A stretch of DNA of 25,459 nucleotides from UBA6022 sp035704495 (GCA_035704495.1 DASSWW010000033.1:1-25459); one strand, 5' to 3'; shown: positions 15,490-21,267, numbered from the stretch's first letter. The notes: generated by a model from the letters alone, not told the origin. Program-made: numbers and translations.

Positions 15490-15993
15490 TTATACGTACG
15501 CATGTGTCAACACGCGTTCCAGATCCACCGCTAGGCGGTTTACACCAACAGGTGTTAGCACGCCGGTACGATCGTTGTTGACCAAGCTTGGACAACCCAG
15601 ACTGCAACTGGTTTCCAGTTTTGCGCGGTCCTTTGAGTAGTCTATTGGTCGCACTTCGCTGCGGTAAAACGCAAAGTTACTAACAACTGTCAGGCCGCTT
15701 TCCCGATCAAAGTCGTAATGCACGACTCTCTCTTCCTGGTCGGTCGTGTCGTAATAACACGTTTCGATTGCAACAGAAGGATTACCGTGCGTGACAATTC
15801 CCATGCGACAGGTTGCCCATTGCTCGCTAGGGGTTTGATAGCGCAGAATCAGTTGATGCATGCCGTATGTCATAGTGACTTTGTCGAGATGTACGACACT
15901 GCGACCACCAGGGTCGATTGTTCCGTAAGCCTCGCGCAGTGACCATGCGGCTGCATCGAGTCGCGCGTTCGCTTTAATCAGTTCGGTAGACAT
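15490..15993 (-). CDS. Hypothetical 167-residue protein
   Basis: Soluble protein with no recognised domain. Beta-rich segments (for example KVTMTYGMHQLILRYQT, ERVVHYDFDRESGLTVVSNF) are followed by a short Cys-containing part (SCSLGCPSL) and a helix. The start is chosen by the ribosome site: GGAG lies 6 nt before the second of two tandem ATG codons (15996 and 15993). Earlier Met codons (up to 16041) lack a site. A TATAGT box near 16050 could be the -10 element and would give a leader that includes the GGAG. Confidence 0.65.
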   Translation of the reverse strand: MSTELIKANARLDAAAWSLREAYGTIDPGGRSVVHLDKVTMTYGMHQLILRYQTPSEQWATCRMGIVTHGNPSVAIETCYYDTTDQEERVVHYDFDRESGLTVVSNFAFYRSEVRPIDYSKDRAKLETSCSLGCPSLVNNDRTGVLTPVGVNRLAVDLERVLTHAYV

Positions 15994-16178
15994 CATTGTC
16001 TCCATTCCTAGAAGGGCTAGTCCAACGCACGGATTGCGCATTGATACTATAGACTATATATTAACACAATTACCTCTATTTGTAAATACATCTCATTATG
16101 AAATAAACATCCACTAATGTGAATGCTTATCTGTTACTGCCTGTCATCTAACAAATATAAATCGTGTGTTTTATTGAT

Positions 16179-16256
16179 TTATTTTTGTTGAGATTTGAGT
16201 TTTTTCTTCAAAATGCGCTTGCGGGATGCGCCGTGTCGATTGCGTTGTTTCGCCAT
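16179..16256 (-). CDS. Tiny 25-residue highly basic protein
   Basis: A reading frame that starts MAKQRNRHGASRKR and ends KLKSQQK has 11 Lys/Arg and one His in 25 residues. An extended perfect -10 (TGC-TATAAT at 16290-16298, - strand) lies about 35 nt upstream. The composition is that of very small ribosomal proteins or other RNA-binding peptides, but I cannot match it to bTHX, bS22 or bL36, so no name is given. The ribosome site is weak (GGA 10 nt before the ATG). Biased basic composition and a dedicated promoter argue against chance. Confidence 0.55.
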   Translation of the reverse strand: MAKQRNRHGASRKRILKKKLKSQQK

Positions 16257-16289
16257 AATTTATGTTCCAATCTTTTTTATACTTGCCTA

Positions 16290-16298
16290 ATTATAGCA
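16290..16298 (-). promoter_or_regulatory. Extended -10 promoter for the 25-residue gene
   Basis: On the - strand TGC-TATAAT; the leader is about 27 nt. No good -35 box. Confidence 0.55.
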
Positions 16299-16354
16299 TG
16301 TTATAGAGGTAAATGACGAATTATTGGAGGGTTCGGATTCCGACAGGCTAGTTA

Positions 16355-16390
16355 AGAAAATAGACTGAGCAAATGCTCAGTCTATTTTCT
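16355..16390 (-). terminator. Terminator of the tRNA-Gln gene
   Basis: Perfect 16-bp stem (16355-16370 with 16375-16390), 4-nt loop. Read on the - strand it begins at the base right after the tRNA CCA end, and its 3' arm ends in TATTTTCT. It is long for a terminator and may also guide 3'-end processing. Confidence 0.85.
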
Positions 16391-16465
16391 TGGCTGGGAT
16401 GGAGGGATTCGAACCCCCGAATGCTGGTACCAGAAACCAGTGCCTTACCACTTGGCGACATCCCA
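16391..16465 (-). tRNA. tRNA-Gln (anticodon CTG)
   Basis: 75 nt including an encoded CCA. Acceptor TGGGATG pairs with CATCCCA, D stem GCC/GGC, anticodon stem CTGGT/ACCAG with loop TTCTGGT (anticodon CTG, reading CAG), variable loop of 5, and T arm GGGGG-TTCGAAT-CCCTC. Discriminator base G. A + strand reading frame over this gene encodes the familiar false tRNA translation and is not a gene. Confidence 0.95.
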
Positions 16466-16479
16466 ATAGTACGTAACAA

Positions 16480-16508
16480 ATTGTACCAATTACACGCCAC
16501 TTACACAA
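16480..16508 (-). promoter_or_regulatory. Promoter of tRNA-Gln
   Basis: On the - strand TTGTGT, 17 nt ending in TGG, TACAAT; about 14 nt from the tRNA 5' end. Confidence 0.65.
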
Positions 16509-16540
16509 GTGAAGCACCCGTGACCTGTCCTTACCTAACA

Positions 16541-16569
16541 TTGACTTACTACTATAATGATGTTAATAT
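16541..16569 (+). promoter_or_regulatory. Promoter of the gene at 16653
   Basis: TTGACT, 17 nt, TAATAT; leader about 75 nt. A TATAAT inside the spacer (16553-16558) is an alternative -10 box. Confidence 0.6.
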
Positions 16570-16652
16570 AACAGTAGTTTTGGTAGCTTAATAAACGATA
16601 TTAACTTCCAAAAAGATGTTTAATAATTACGACTAAACTGAAGGGGCGGAAA

Positions 16653-17273
16653 TTGGATCCGTTAAAAGTTAGTGCTCGAATGGTTATTAATGAGCAAGCT
16701 CGTGCAATCGCTACACTCGAGGCAACACCGCTCGCTGTACACGACAAGGTTAATATTTTGGCAACATTAGCTGGAGTAAAGCCAGCCTGTTCGGCGACAC
16801 TCAGTACGTCATCTTGGCACGATCATGAAGCGCCGCTAACAGTTCCATCGGATGATATTGAACAAGTTCGTCATGCGCTTTCATTAGCCAGCTTGGCTTC
16901 TACCGTTTGGCATTATCGGCAGAGCCGTGGTAGCAAGAAACAATACGTCGTTGAATTCTTTGTTGCTAAACAGCAGCAGGTCGTTGACCAACTCGTTAGC
17001 GCAGTTCACGCGGGTGATGATCGAAAGCTAGGACACCTGTTCGGTTTTCCAAAAACAGCCGTCGAGGCGTACATTACCGGCACGGTCATCCCAATTCGCG
17101 AAAGAGCGAGAAGCACAGCCGATGTAAGCGAAGAACACATGCTGTTCCTACAGCACATGATCTCGCAGGCAAACGCCGAAGATGAAGTGCGCTACTTACC
17201 AAATTACGCGGCGCATGTTTATGCGCTAAGTCCTACGATATACAACGAGTACGTCGCAAAGAGGCGTAGCTAG
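16653..17273 (+). CDS. Hypothetical 206-residue protein with TTG start
   Basis: Soluble, mainly helical protein. No known motif recognised; the segment KLGHLFGFPKTAVEAYITG (about 128-146) looks like a conserved helix-turn unit. The TTG start is supported by AAGGGG 6 nt upstream; the next ATG, 9 codons later, has no such site. It has its own promoter and a strong terminator, so it is a single-gene unit. Function unknown. Confidence 0.7.
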   Translation: MDPLKVSARMVINEQARAIATLEATPLAVHDKVNILATLAGVKPACSATLSTSSWHDHEAPLTVPSDDIEQVRHALSLASLASTVWHYRQSRGSKKQYVVEFFVAKQQQVVDQLVSAVHAGDDRKLGHLFGFPKTAVEAYITGTVIPIRERARSTADVSEEHMLFLQHMISQANAEDEVRYLPNYAAHVYALSPTIYNEYVAKRRS

Positions 17274-17311
17274 TCATAATGCATTAAACCTGTGAACATC
17301 CGTTCGCATTC

Positions 17312-17358
17312 GCCAGACCGTCTGGCAGCCCGCACGAATTTGTGCGGGCTTTTTATTT
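17312..17358 (+). terminator. Tandem hairpins with intrinsic terminator
   Basis: An inverted repeat GCCAGAC-C-GTCTGGC (17312-17326) directly abuts the terminator stem AGCCCGCAC (17327-17335)/GTGCGGGCT (17342-17350), followed by TTTTTATTT. Confidence 0.85.
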
Positions 17359-17364
17359 ATATAA

Positions 17365-17913
17365 TTACTTCGTCTTGTCTGCCGGCGAAGCATTTTTAGT
17401 TGATAGTTTTATTCTAGAATTAGCAGCGGACGCGGCACCAAAATAGTGACGGATTTGAAACAAGAAATATCCACCAACTGCGGCGTACAATAATCCCCAG
17501 ACAAAACTAAACAATTCAAACGTCAGCAAAAAGCCAATAATAAGTGATAGAACGCTGATTAACATTGTCAAAAACAGCAGCGACCAACCTTTTTTGCGTT
17601 TGTTTTTTAACGGCGAAATAGCCAAAGCAGCAATCACCAAATTAACAATCGACAGGCCAAGCGTCACCAATACAACAATCAATGCCAACCCAGCGATTGT
17701 CGCACCGATCGCACCACCAAATCCAACTAACAATGCACCAGCCAAAAATGTCACCGAAATAATAGAAACAACGCCAATAGCACCAATAATGACGCCGATC
17801 AATACCAGCCACCAAATATTATCAGCTAGCCATCGCTGCAAGCCAACTGGCAGATTAGGAGCCTTTTTGTACCATGATGCAACACGGTTCTCTATTTTAC
17901 TAACATGTTCCAT
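17365..17913 (-). CDS. Multi-helix membrane protein, unknown function
   Basis: 182 residues: a short soluble head with an amphipathic part (MEHVSKIENRVASWYKKAP), then about four or five helices rich in Gly, Val, Ile and Leu, split by a basic loop SPLKNKRKKGWS, and a polar C-terminal tail. No family recognised. The ATG at 17913 follows GGGAGG at 6 nt; an earlier Met (17970) would run into the promoter and upstream gene and is rejected. It sits 57 nt after another membrane gene on the same strand. Confidence 0.7.
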   Translation of the reverse strand: MEHVSKIENRVASWYKKAPNLPVGLQRWLADNIWWLVLIGVIIGAIGVVSIISVTFLAGALLVGFGGAIGATIAGLALIVVLVTLGLSIVNLVIAALAISPLKNKRKKGWSLLFLTMLISVLSLIIGFLLTFELFSFVWGLLYAAVGGYFLFQIRHYFGAASAANSRIKLSTKNASPADKTK

Positions 17914-17941
17914 ATGATACCTCCCTTGGTTATATGTCTTC

Positions 17942-17970
17942 ATCATACGACACCCGCCAAACGGAATCAA
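17942..17970 (-). promoter_or_regulatory. Promoter of the membrane gene at 17913
   Basis: On the - strand TTGATT, 17 nt, TATGAT; it abuts the stop codon of the upstream gene. Confidence 0.5.
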
Positions 17971-18453
17971 CTACTGTTTATCAGGCCGGTGCAGTGGCCA
18001 CATGCCCCAGCTTGCCCAGCCTGCTAACACCGCAAGCGCGGCAAACAAAAACACCATCCACCAACCCGGCGACAACGACACAGTAGCACCCAACAATCCG
18101 GCATTTGATACCGCGTTAACCGTTACGTTGATCCACACTGCAAGGGTTAACCAACTGGCAATCACCAACCATCCAGCAACCATACTGACAACTCGCATCG
18201 CTGGGCTGAGTCGCATCGATAGCAAAAATGGTATTGCCGACACTTCACCGGTGACTAACAAGGCTGCAACTAGCTGTGCAAAGGCTTCACCACCCGGCAG
18301 CCAAAAGCTTTCTATAACTCGTGGAAAATCTTCAAAACTATACAACTGTGCAGTAACCAATACGACAAATACCGCCGCTAATGCGGTGCTGACTAGTCGG
18401 ATATTCGGGGTTTTTGGAACGGATGCGGCAGTTGATTGGACGAAAAAGCTCAT
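17971..18453 (-). CDS. Four-helix membrane protein (possibly DoxX/MauE-like)
   Basis: 160 residues with four hydrophobic helices (about 18-37, 55-75, 85-107 and 125-150). The segment LYSFEDFPRVIESFWLPGG, followed by EAFAQLVAALLVTGEVSAIP, recalls DoxX/MauE-type membrane proteins, but the match is loose. The ATG at 18453 is favoured over an in-frame Met 10 codons upstream, because a TATACT box lies between them and ends 7 nt before it. Likely leaderless. Function unknown. Confidence 0.65.
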   Translation of the reverse strand: MSFFVQSTAASVPKTPNIRLVSTALAAVFVVLVTAQLYSFEDFPRVIESFWLPGGEAFAQLVAALLVTGEVSAIPFLLSMRLSPAMRVVSMVAGWLVIASWLTLAVWINVTVNAVSNAGLLGATVSLSPGWWMVFLFAALAVLAGWASWGMWPLHRPDKQ

Positions 18454-18460
18454 GTCATAT

Positions 18461-18466
18461 AGTATA
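18461..18466 (-). promoter_or_regulatory. -10 box of the four-helix membrane gene
   Basis: TATACT on the - strand, 7 nt before the ATG at 18453, no ribosome site. Confidence 0.5.
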
Positions 18467-18627
18467 CGCCAGCTAGCCAACACAATAAAGTGTTGTCATT
18501 TTGAACATTATGCTTGCGCTTTTACTGATAGTAACGTATTGTACTAATCAGCGAAGGTTACAAAAACAAACATAAACTCCAACAAAAACATATGTTGTGA
18601 CAGATCGCTCTACGATAACCCACCACA

Positions 18628-18663
18628 ACCGAAAGCGCCTCGACTAACCTCGGGGTGTTTTCC
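18628..18663 (+). terminator. Terminator-like hairpin, possible third copy of the 22105/22603 element
   Basis: AGCGCCTCG pairs with CGGGGTGTT (three G-T pairs) and is followed by T4. From ACCG to TTTTCC it lines up with 22630-22664, with shared CCTCG and CGGGGT blocks. No + strand gene of convincing size ends here. The 303-bp gap 18454-18756 otherwise holds only the promoters on either side and a weak 21-codon frame at 18510. Confidence 0.45.
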
Positions 18664-18676
18664 TATTCCGTCTTGA

Positions 18677-18705
18677 TTGACTTTATATATTAATTATGGT
18701 ATTAT
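18677..18705 (+). promoter_or_regulatory. Strong promoter of the gene at 18757
   Basis: TTGACT, 17 nt ending in TGG, TATTAT (TATAAT three bases further on). Leader about 45 nt. Confidence 0.75.
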
Positions 18706-18756
18706 AATTATGCTTTCAACCGAAAGTGCACCTGTCGATTAAATTAGGAGTTGGTC

Positions 18757-19035
18757 ATGAATTTTGTCCGCAAGCATCCCATAGCCAAAAGACTTGCGAT
18801 TACCTTTGTGGTCGCCGCAAGCATAACATGGTTCATGTTGGGCCCTTGGGTTCAATCTCAGACCACGTTATCATCCGATGACTCACCGTGGGCTATCGGT
18901 CCATTCGCTTTAAAGTTTGCCGAGCATGGCGCCCTCATCTCGTTCGTTGTCCTTTGGATGATCTTTGCGTTTTTTGCGATTTCCACGTACTGCCTAAGAG
19001 ATGCCATCCTAGGTAAAGACGGCGATGACGCCTAA
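18757..19035 (+). CDS. Small two-helix membrane protein
   Basis: 92 residues: basic N-terminus (NFVRKHPIAKR), helix 1 (about 12-30), a polar loop facing outward (SQTTLSSDDSPWAIGP), helix 2 (about 53-75) and a short acidic end GKDGDDA. No family recognised. The ATG follows AGGAG at 6 nt. An in-frame TTG two codons earlier touches the ribosome site and is unlikely. It is an independent unit with a near-consensus promoter and two hairpins downstream, the first of six small + strand genes in or beside the trmD-rpsP part of the translation cluster. Confidence 0.7.
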   Translation: MNFVRKHPIAKRLAITFVVAASITWFMLGPWVQSQTTLSSDDSPWAIGPFALKFAEHGALISFVVLWMIFAFFAISTYCLRDAILGKDGDDA

Positions 19036-19055
19036 TGCCAACAAAGATTTAATCC

Positions 19056-19150
19056 AGGTGCTTCCCGATACCTCGCCACAATGTGTGGTGTGGGTATCGG
19101 GCGCCTACCTAGTACGATAAAGTTTTTATCAGACTAGGTAGGTGTTTTTT
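19056..19150. terminator. Two tandem hairpins between convergent genes
   Basis: Hairpin 1: CCCGATACC (19064-19072)/GGTATCGGG (19093-19101) with an inner CCACA-ATG-TGTGG hairpin. Hairpin 2: 19103-19113/19133-19143, then a 2x2 internal loop and GATAAA (19116-19121)/TTTATC (19125-19130), followed by T6. It ends + strand transcription from 18757 and may end trmD. The plan resembles the structured RNAs at 20085 and 20579. Confidence 0.8.
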
Positions 19151-19802
19151 ATTTAGCTTTAAAAGAGTTTTCGGCGCGCCATTTGGCGATTTCACCGTGA
19201 TGACCGTTTAATAATACTTCGGGAACTTTCATGTCACGAAATTCTGCTGGGCGAGTGTATTGGGGAAACTCTAATGTTTCGCCGTCGCTAAAGCTTTCAA
19301 TTTCGGCGCTTGCTTCGCCACCTAATACCCCGGGGATTAAACGCACAATACTGTCGATAATCGTCATGGCTGGCAGTTCGCCACCTGTTAATACATAATC
19401 ACCCACGCTGATCTGTTCGTCCACTAACGTCACAATACGCTCGTCATAGCCTTCGTAACGGCCGCAGATAAAGATATAGCCACAATCACTGTCGGCATAG
19501 GTTTGCGCTGTTGACTGCTGCCAGCGCTGCCCACGTGGCGTCATAAGCAGTACTTTAGCCGTCGGATCGTTTTGTTTGGCCTGTTCGACCGCCGCAAACA
19601 ATGGCTCGGGTTTTAGCAACATGCCATCGCCACCACCGTACGGCGTGTCGTCGACCGTTCGGCGCGGGCCCAGGCCAAATTCACGCAGATTAATCATTGC
19701 AAACTGCGCTGCGTCTTTATCCTGCGCTTTCCACATCATCGAATTGTTCAGTACGCCGTCAAACATTTCTGGAAACAGTGTAATGACTTGTATCTTTTTC
19801 AT
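19149..19802 (-). CDS. trmD: tRNA (guanine-N1-)-methyltransferase
   Basis: 217 residues; SPOUT methyltransferase that makes m1G37 in tRNAs and prevents frameshifting. It begins KKIQVITLFPEMFDG. Conserved parts are RRTVDDTPYGGGDGMLLKPE, the knot region GRYEGYDERI, and SVGDYVLTGGELPAM followed by IDSIVRLIPGVLG. It ends EVLLNGHHGEIAKWR, shorter than E. coli (255) but common for compact genomes. rimM, the usual neighbour, is absent between it and rpsP. The start has a TACACT box 8 nt upstream and no ribosome site, so it may be read from a near-leaderless message. Confidence 0.95.
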   Translation of the reverse strand: MKKIQVITLFPEMFDGVLNNSMMWKAQDKDAAQFAMINLREFGLGPRRTVDDTPYGGGDGMLLKPEPLFAAVEQAKQNDPTAKVLLMTPRGQRWQQSTAQTYADSDCGYIFICGRYEGYDERIVTLVDEQISVGDYVLTGGELPAMTIIDSIVRLIPGVLGGEASAEIESFSDGETLEFPQYTRPAEFRDMKVPEVLLNGHHGEIAKWRAENSFKAK

Positions 19803-19810
19803 CTGTTATT

Positions 19811-19839
19811 AGTGTACGTGATATTGACATAATTGTCTA
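19811..19839 (-). promoter_or_regulatory. Promoter of trmD
   Basis: On the - strand TAGACA, 17 nt, TACACT. It ends 8 nt before the ATG at 19802 and overlaps the divergent + strand promoter at 19824. Confidence 0.5.
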
Positions 19840-19852
19840 TTAGTGATAATAT
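19824..19852 (+). promoter_or_regulatory. Promoter of the 59-residue membrane gene
   Basis: TTGACA, 17 nt, TAATAT. Divergent to and interleaved with the trmD promoter. Confidence 0.7.
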
Positions 19853-19894
19853 ATTAATGTTTTATTCGCTCGTTTACATTCTTTAGGAGAAATG

Positions 19895-20074
19895 ATGGTA
19901 TCGCCAGTTATAATTCTCATGCTTGTACTTGTTGCGGTTAACATCGCTTTTGTGATTTCTATCCGCGCCAAGAATCTGGGTATCGCATACAGCATAGCAG
20001 GTGTGATAGCTGCCGCTCTTTTGGGCGCGGCAGCTGCCCTATTCTACGAGGTACTCTTACGAATCGCGACATAA
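19895..20074 (+). CDS. Small two-helix membrane protein, 59 residues
   Basis: Two hydrophobic helices (about 4-22 and 28-52) joined by a short basic loop SIRAKNLG; almost no soluble part. No family recognised. Two tandem ATG codons occur (19892 and 19895). AGGAG is 2 nt from the first and 5 nt from the second, so the second is chosen. It has a near-consensus promoter and is followed after 10 nt by the structured element at 20085. Confidence 0.65.
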   Translation: MVSPVIILMLVLVAVNIAFVISIRAKNLGIAYSIAGVIAAALLGAAAALFYEVLLRIAT

Positions 20075-20084
20075 AACTTCGTTC

Positions 20085-20189
20085 ACCCGAGCGCGATGTT
20101 TGCTAGAGCAAATCCACACGGAATGCTCGCAGACAAAAGTCTCGGGCAATTCCCAAAGTTATTTTAACGAAATGATTTTGGTTATTGCA
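20085..20189 (+). ncRNA. Candidate structured RNA, copy A
   Basis: P1 CCCGAG (20086-20091)/CTCGGG (20141-20146) encloses two hairpins: P2 GAGCA (20106-20110)/TGCTC (20124-20128) with inner TCC/GGA, and P3 AGAC-AAAA-GTCT (20131-20142). P4 is a long interrupted hairpin: GCAAT (20146-20150)/ATTGC (20184-20188), CCAAAG (20153-20158)/TTTTGG (20176-20181), ATTT (20161-20164)/AAAT (20170-20173). Compared with copy B at 20579, several pairs change on both sides while pairing is kept. The G58-U76 wobble fits the + strand. It follows a small gene, lacks a T tract, and ends before the next promoter, so it is a 3' UTR or a processed RNA. Confidence 0.6.
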
Positions 20190-20218
20190 CATTAGGGATA
20201 AACATAACCACAAAAACC

Positions 20219-20246
20219 TTTACATTTATATTTTTTGTATTATAAT
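20219..20246 (+). promoter_or_regulatory. Promoter of the gene at 20284
   Basis: TTTACA, 16 nt, perfect TATAAT; leader about 30 nt ending in the ribosome site GAGAGG. Confidence 0.7.
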
Positions 20247-20283
20247 AAATTATAGCTATTCCACCGACAACGAGAGGACTATC

Positions 20284-20571
20284 ATGAATCTCACACAAGA
20301 CCGCGATAGTATACGGAGAATAGAGCGCGAGAGACTGATACAAGAGTTCAACAAAATTGCCACATCCAAACAGCGTGTGCAGATGCACATCCTGGTTCAG
20401 AGAATCAAGAGAGACACGACAAAGCTCGAACATCTGAATCGTTGCAAGGATCAGCCAGCATTGGCACTAAAAAAGCGAATGCTACAAGCAAAGCTATTAG
20501 CACACGGTAAAAAAGTTGATGAACTATTAAGTCAGGCTGTCGAACAAAGCCGATCACAGATAACACTGTGA
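20284..20571 (+). CDS. Hypothetical 95-residue basic helical protein
   Basis: Charged, almost wholly helical protein; RRIERERLIQEFNKIATSK and a later ALKKRMLQAKLLAHGKKV suggest two long helices, possibly a coiled-coil hairpin. No membrane segment, and no family recognised. The ATG follows GAGAGG at 6 nt. An in-frame Met at 20185 lies upstream of the promoter and is rejected. The structured element copy B begins a few nt after its stop. Confidence 0.6.
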   Translation: MNLTQDRDSIRRIERERLIQEFNKIATSKQRVQMHILVQRIKRDTTKLEHLNRCKDQPALALKKRMLQAKLLAHGKKVDELLSQAVEQSRSQITL

Positions 20572-20578
20572 CGACATT

Positions 20579-20680
20579 ACCCGAGCAGTCCGCTTGAGCA
20601 AAACCATAGGTTATTGCTCGCAGACAACAGTCTCGGGCAGTACCCAAAGGTATCTTTACAAAGATGGCTTTGGATACTGT
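20579..20680 (+). ncRNA. Candidate structured RNA, copy B
   Basis: Same fold as copy A. P1 CCCGAG (20580-20585)/CTCGGG (20632-20637). P2 GAGCAA (20596-20601)/TTGCTC (20614-20619) with inner AACC-ATA-GGTT. P3 AGAC-AACA-GTCT (20622-20633). P4 is CAGTA (20638-20642)/TACTG (20675-20679), CCAAAG (20644-20649)/CTTTGG (20668-20673) and ATCTT (20652-20656)/AAGAT (20661-20665). The outer and inner P4 helices and the inner P2 helix differ from copy A by paired changes. A promoter for the next gene starts right after it (20685), so it belongs to the preceding transcript or is a separate RNA. Confidence 0.6.
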
Positions 20681-20684
20681 AATC

Positions 20685-20693
20685 TGCTATACT
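20685..20693 (+). promoter_or_regulatory. Extended -10 promoter of the gene at 20723
   Basis: TGC-TATACT; leader about 23 nt with GGGAG ribosome site. No good -35 box; the region upstream is structured RNA copy B. Confidence 0.55.
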
Positions 20694-20722
20694 ACCCTTA
20701 TATACACCAGGGAGTAATAAAC

Positions 20723-21043
20723 ATGGAATTTGAACAAAACCAGCCCGTTACTGATGAGGAACGGCAGCGAGCCGAGGCTAAAAAAATAACGCTACAGCCA
20801 ATTCATAGCGATGTCGAGCCAGATGCGCCGCAAGACGCTGAAGTAGCGGCTCGTCACGTCAACGAACCGGCCATTGCAAATGCGCCAATCGACACCGACG
20901 ACAATGCTAATCGCGTCCAGCCGTCGCAAGGTTTGCTTAACGAAAAAGCCGCCACACCGGCAAGTAGCAGTAAATTCGTCATCAGCCTAGGCATCGGCGT
21001 CGGCCTATCTGTTTTAGGTGTCACTGTCGCCACTCTTTTATAA
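20723..21043 (+). CDS. Acidic protein with C-terminal membrane anchor
   Basis: 106 residues: about 80 polar, acidic, Ala/Asn/Asp/Pro-rich and probably disordered residues, then one helix (about 85-105, FVISLGIGVGLSVLGVTVAT) that ends the protein, so it looks tail-anchored. No family recognised; the plan is like the protein at 13390-13800. The ATG follows GGGAG at 8 nt and an extended -10 box; an upstream in-frame Met (20594) lies inside the structured RNA and is rejected. Confidence 0.6.
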   Translation: MEFEQNQPVTDEERQRAEAKKITLQPIHSDVEPDAPQDAEVAARHVNEPAIANAPIDTDDNANRVQPSQGLLNEKAATPASSSKFVISLGIGVGLSVLGVTVATLL

Positions 21044-21044
21044 C

Positions 21045-21182
21045 TTAAAAAACACCCGAAATCACGAAACCCACCATATTGCAGGTGGGTTGATTTCGTG
21101 ACACATATAAAGCTCTCAACAAATATGTAATGTTGCTCGCAAAAGCTTCTGATTCTCGCAGTTCAAGAGTTGTTCTGAACTA
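21045..21182 (-). ncRNA. Candidate small RNA
   Basis: Bounded by a promoter (21189-21218) and a hairpin terminator (21050-21101) on the - strand, giving an RNA of about 135 nt. Internal pairing is visible: AGTTCA/TGAACT near the 5' end and ACATAT/ATATGT in the middle. No reading frame longer than about 15 codons was found in it. It could instead be the 3' end of the khpA message with a second start point. It does not carry recognisable SRP, tmRNA or RNase P signatures. Confidence 0.4.
21050..21101 (-). terminator. Two-form hairpin with T tract on the - strand
   Basis: CCCACC (21070-21075)/GGTGGG (21084-21089) extended either by TCACGAAA (21062-21069)/TTTCGTGA (21094-21101) or by GAAATC (21058-21063)/GATTTC (21092-21097), so two competing forms exist. 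T6 follows on the - strand (A6 at 21047-21052). Confidence 0.6.
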
Positions 21183-21188
21183 GTTATG

Positions 21189-21218
21189 ATTATAGCATGA
21201 CGGAATGAGCGTTTACAA
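21189..21218 (-). promoter_or_regulatory. Promoter of the candidate small RNA
   Basis: On the - strand TTGTAA, 18 nt ending in TGC, perfect TATAAT, located about 50 nt downstream of the khpA stop codon. Confidence 0.6.
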
Positions 21219-21267
21219 CAATCTTTTGCGGTAAACCGTATATGGCAATACTACAACTTTTCCACAG

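Noticed and set aside
16321..16350. Possible tRNA T-arm fragment (GGTTCGGATTCC)
   Set aside because: No acceptor or anticodon arm can be built around it; only a 5-bp chance palindrome remains.
16373..16591. 72-codon + strand frame starting MLSLFSWLGWRDSNPR
   Set aside because: It is the translation of the tRNA-Gln gene in reverse, a well-known false ORF.
18510..18575. 21-codon frame MLALLLIVTY... upstream of the 18628 terminator-like hairpin
   Set aside because: No ribosome site or convincing promoter; too short to support.
20085..20680. Integron attC-like recombination sites after small gene cassettes
   Set aside because: The position after short genes and the imperfect hairpins suggested attC sites, but the core sites (GTTRRRY and RYYYAAC) are missing, the pairing pattern is a three-way junction, each gene has its own promoter, and no integrase is in the window.
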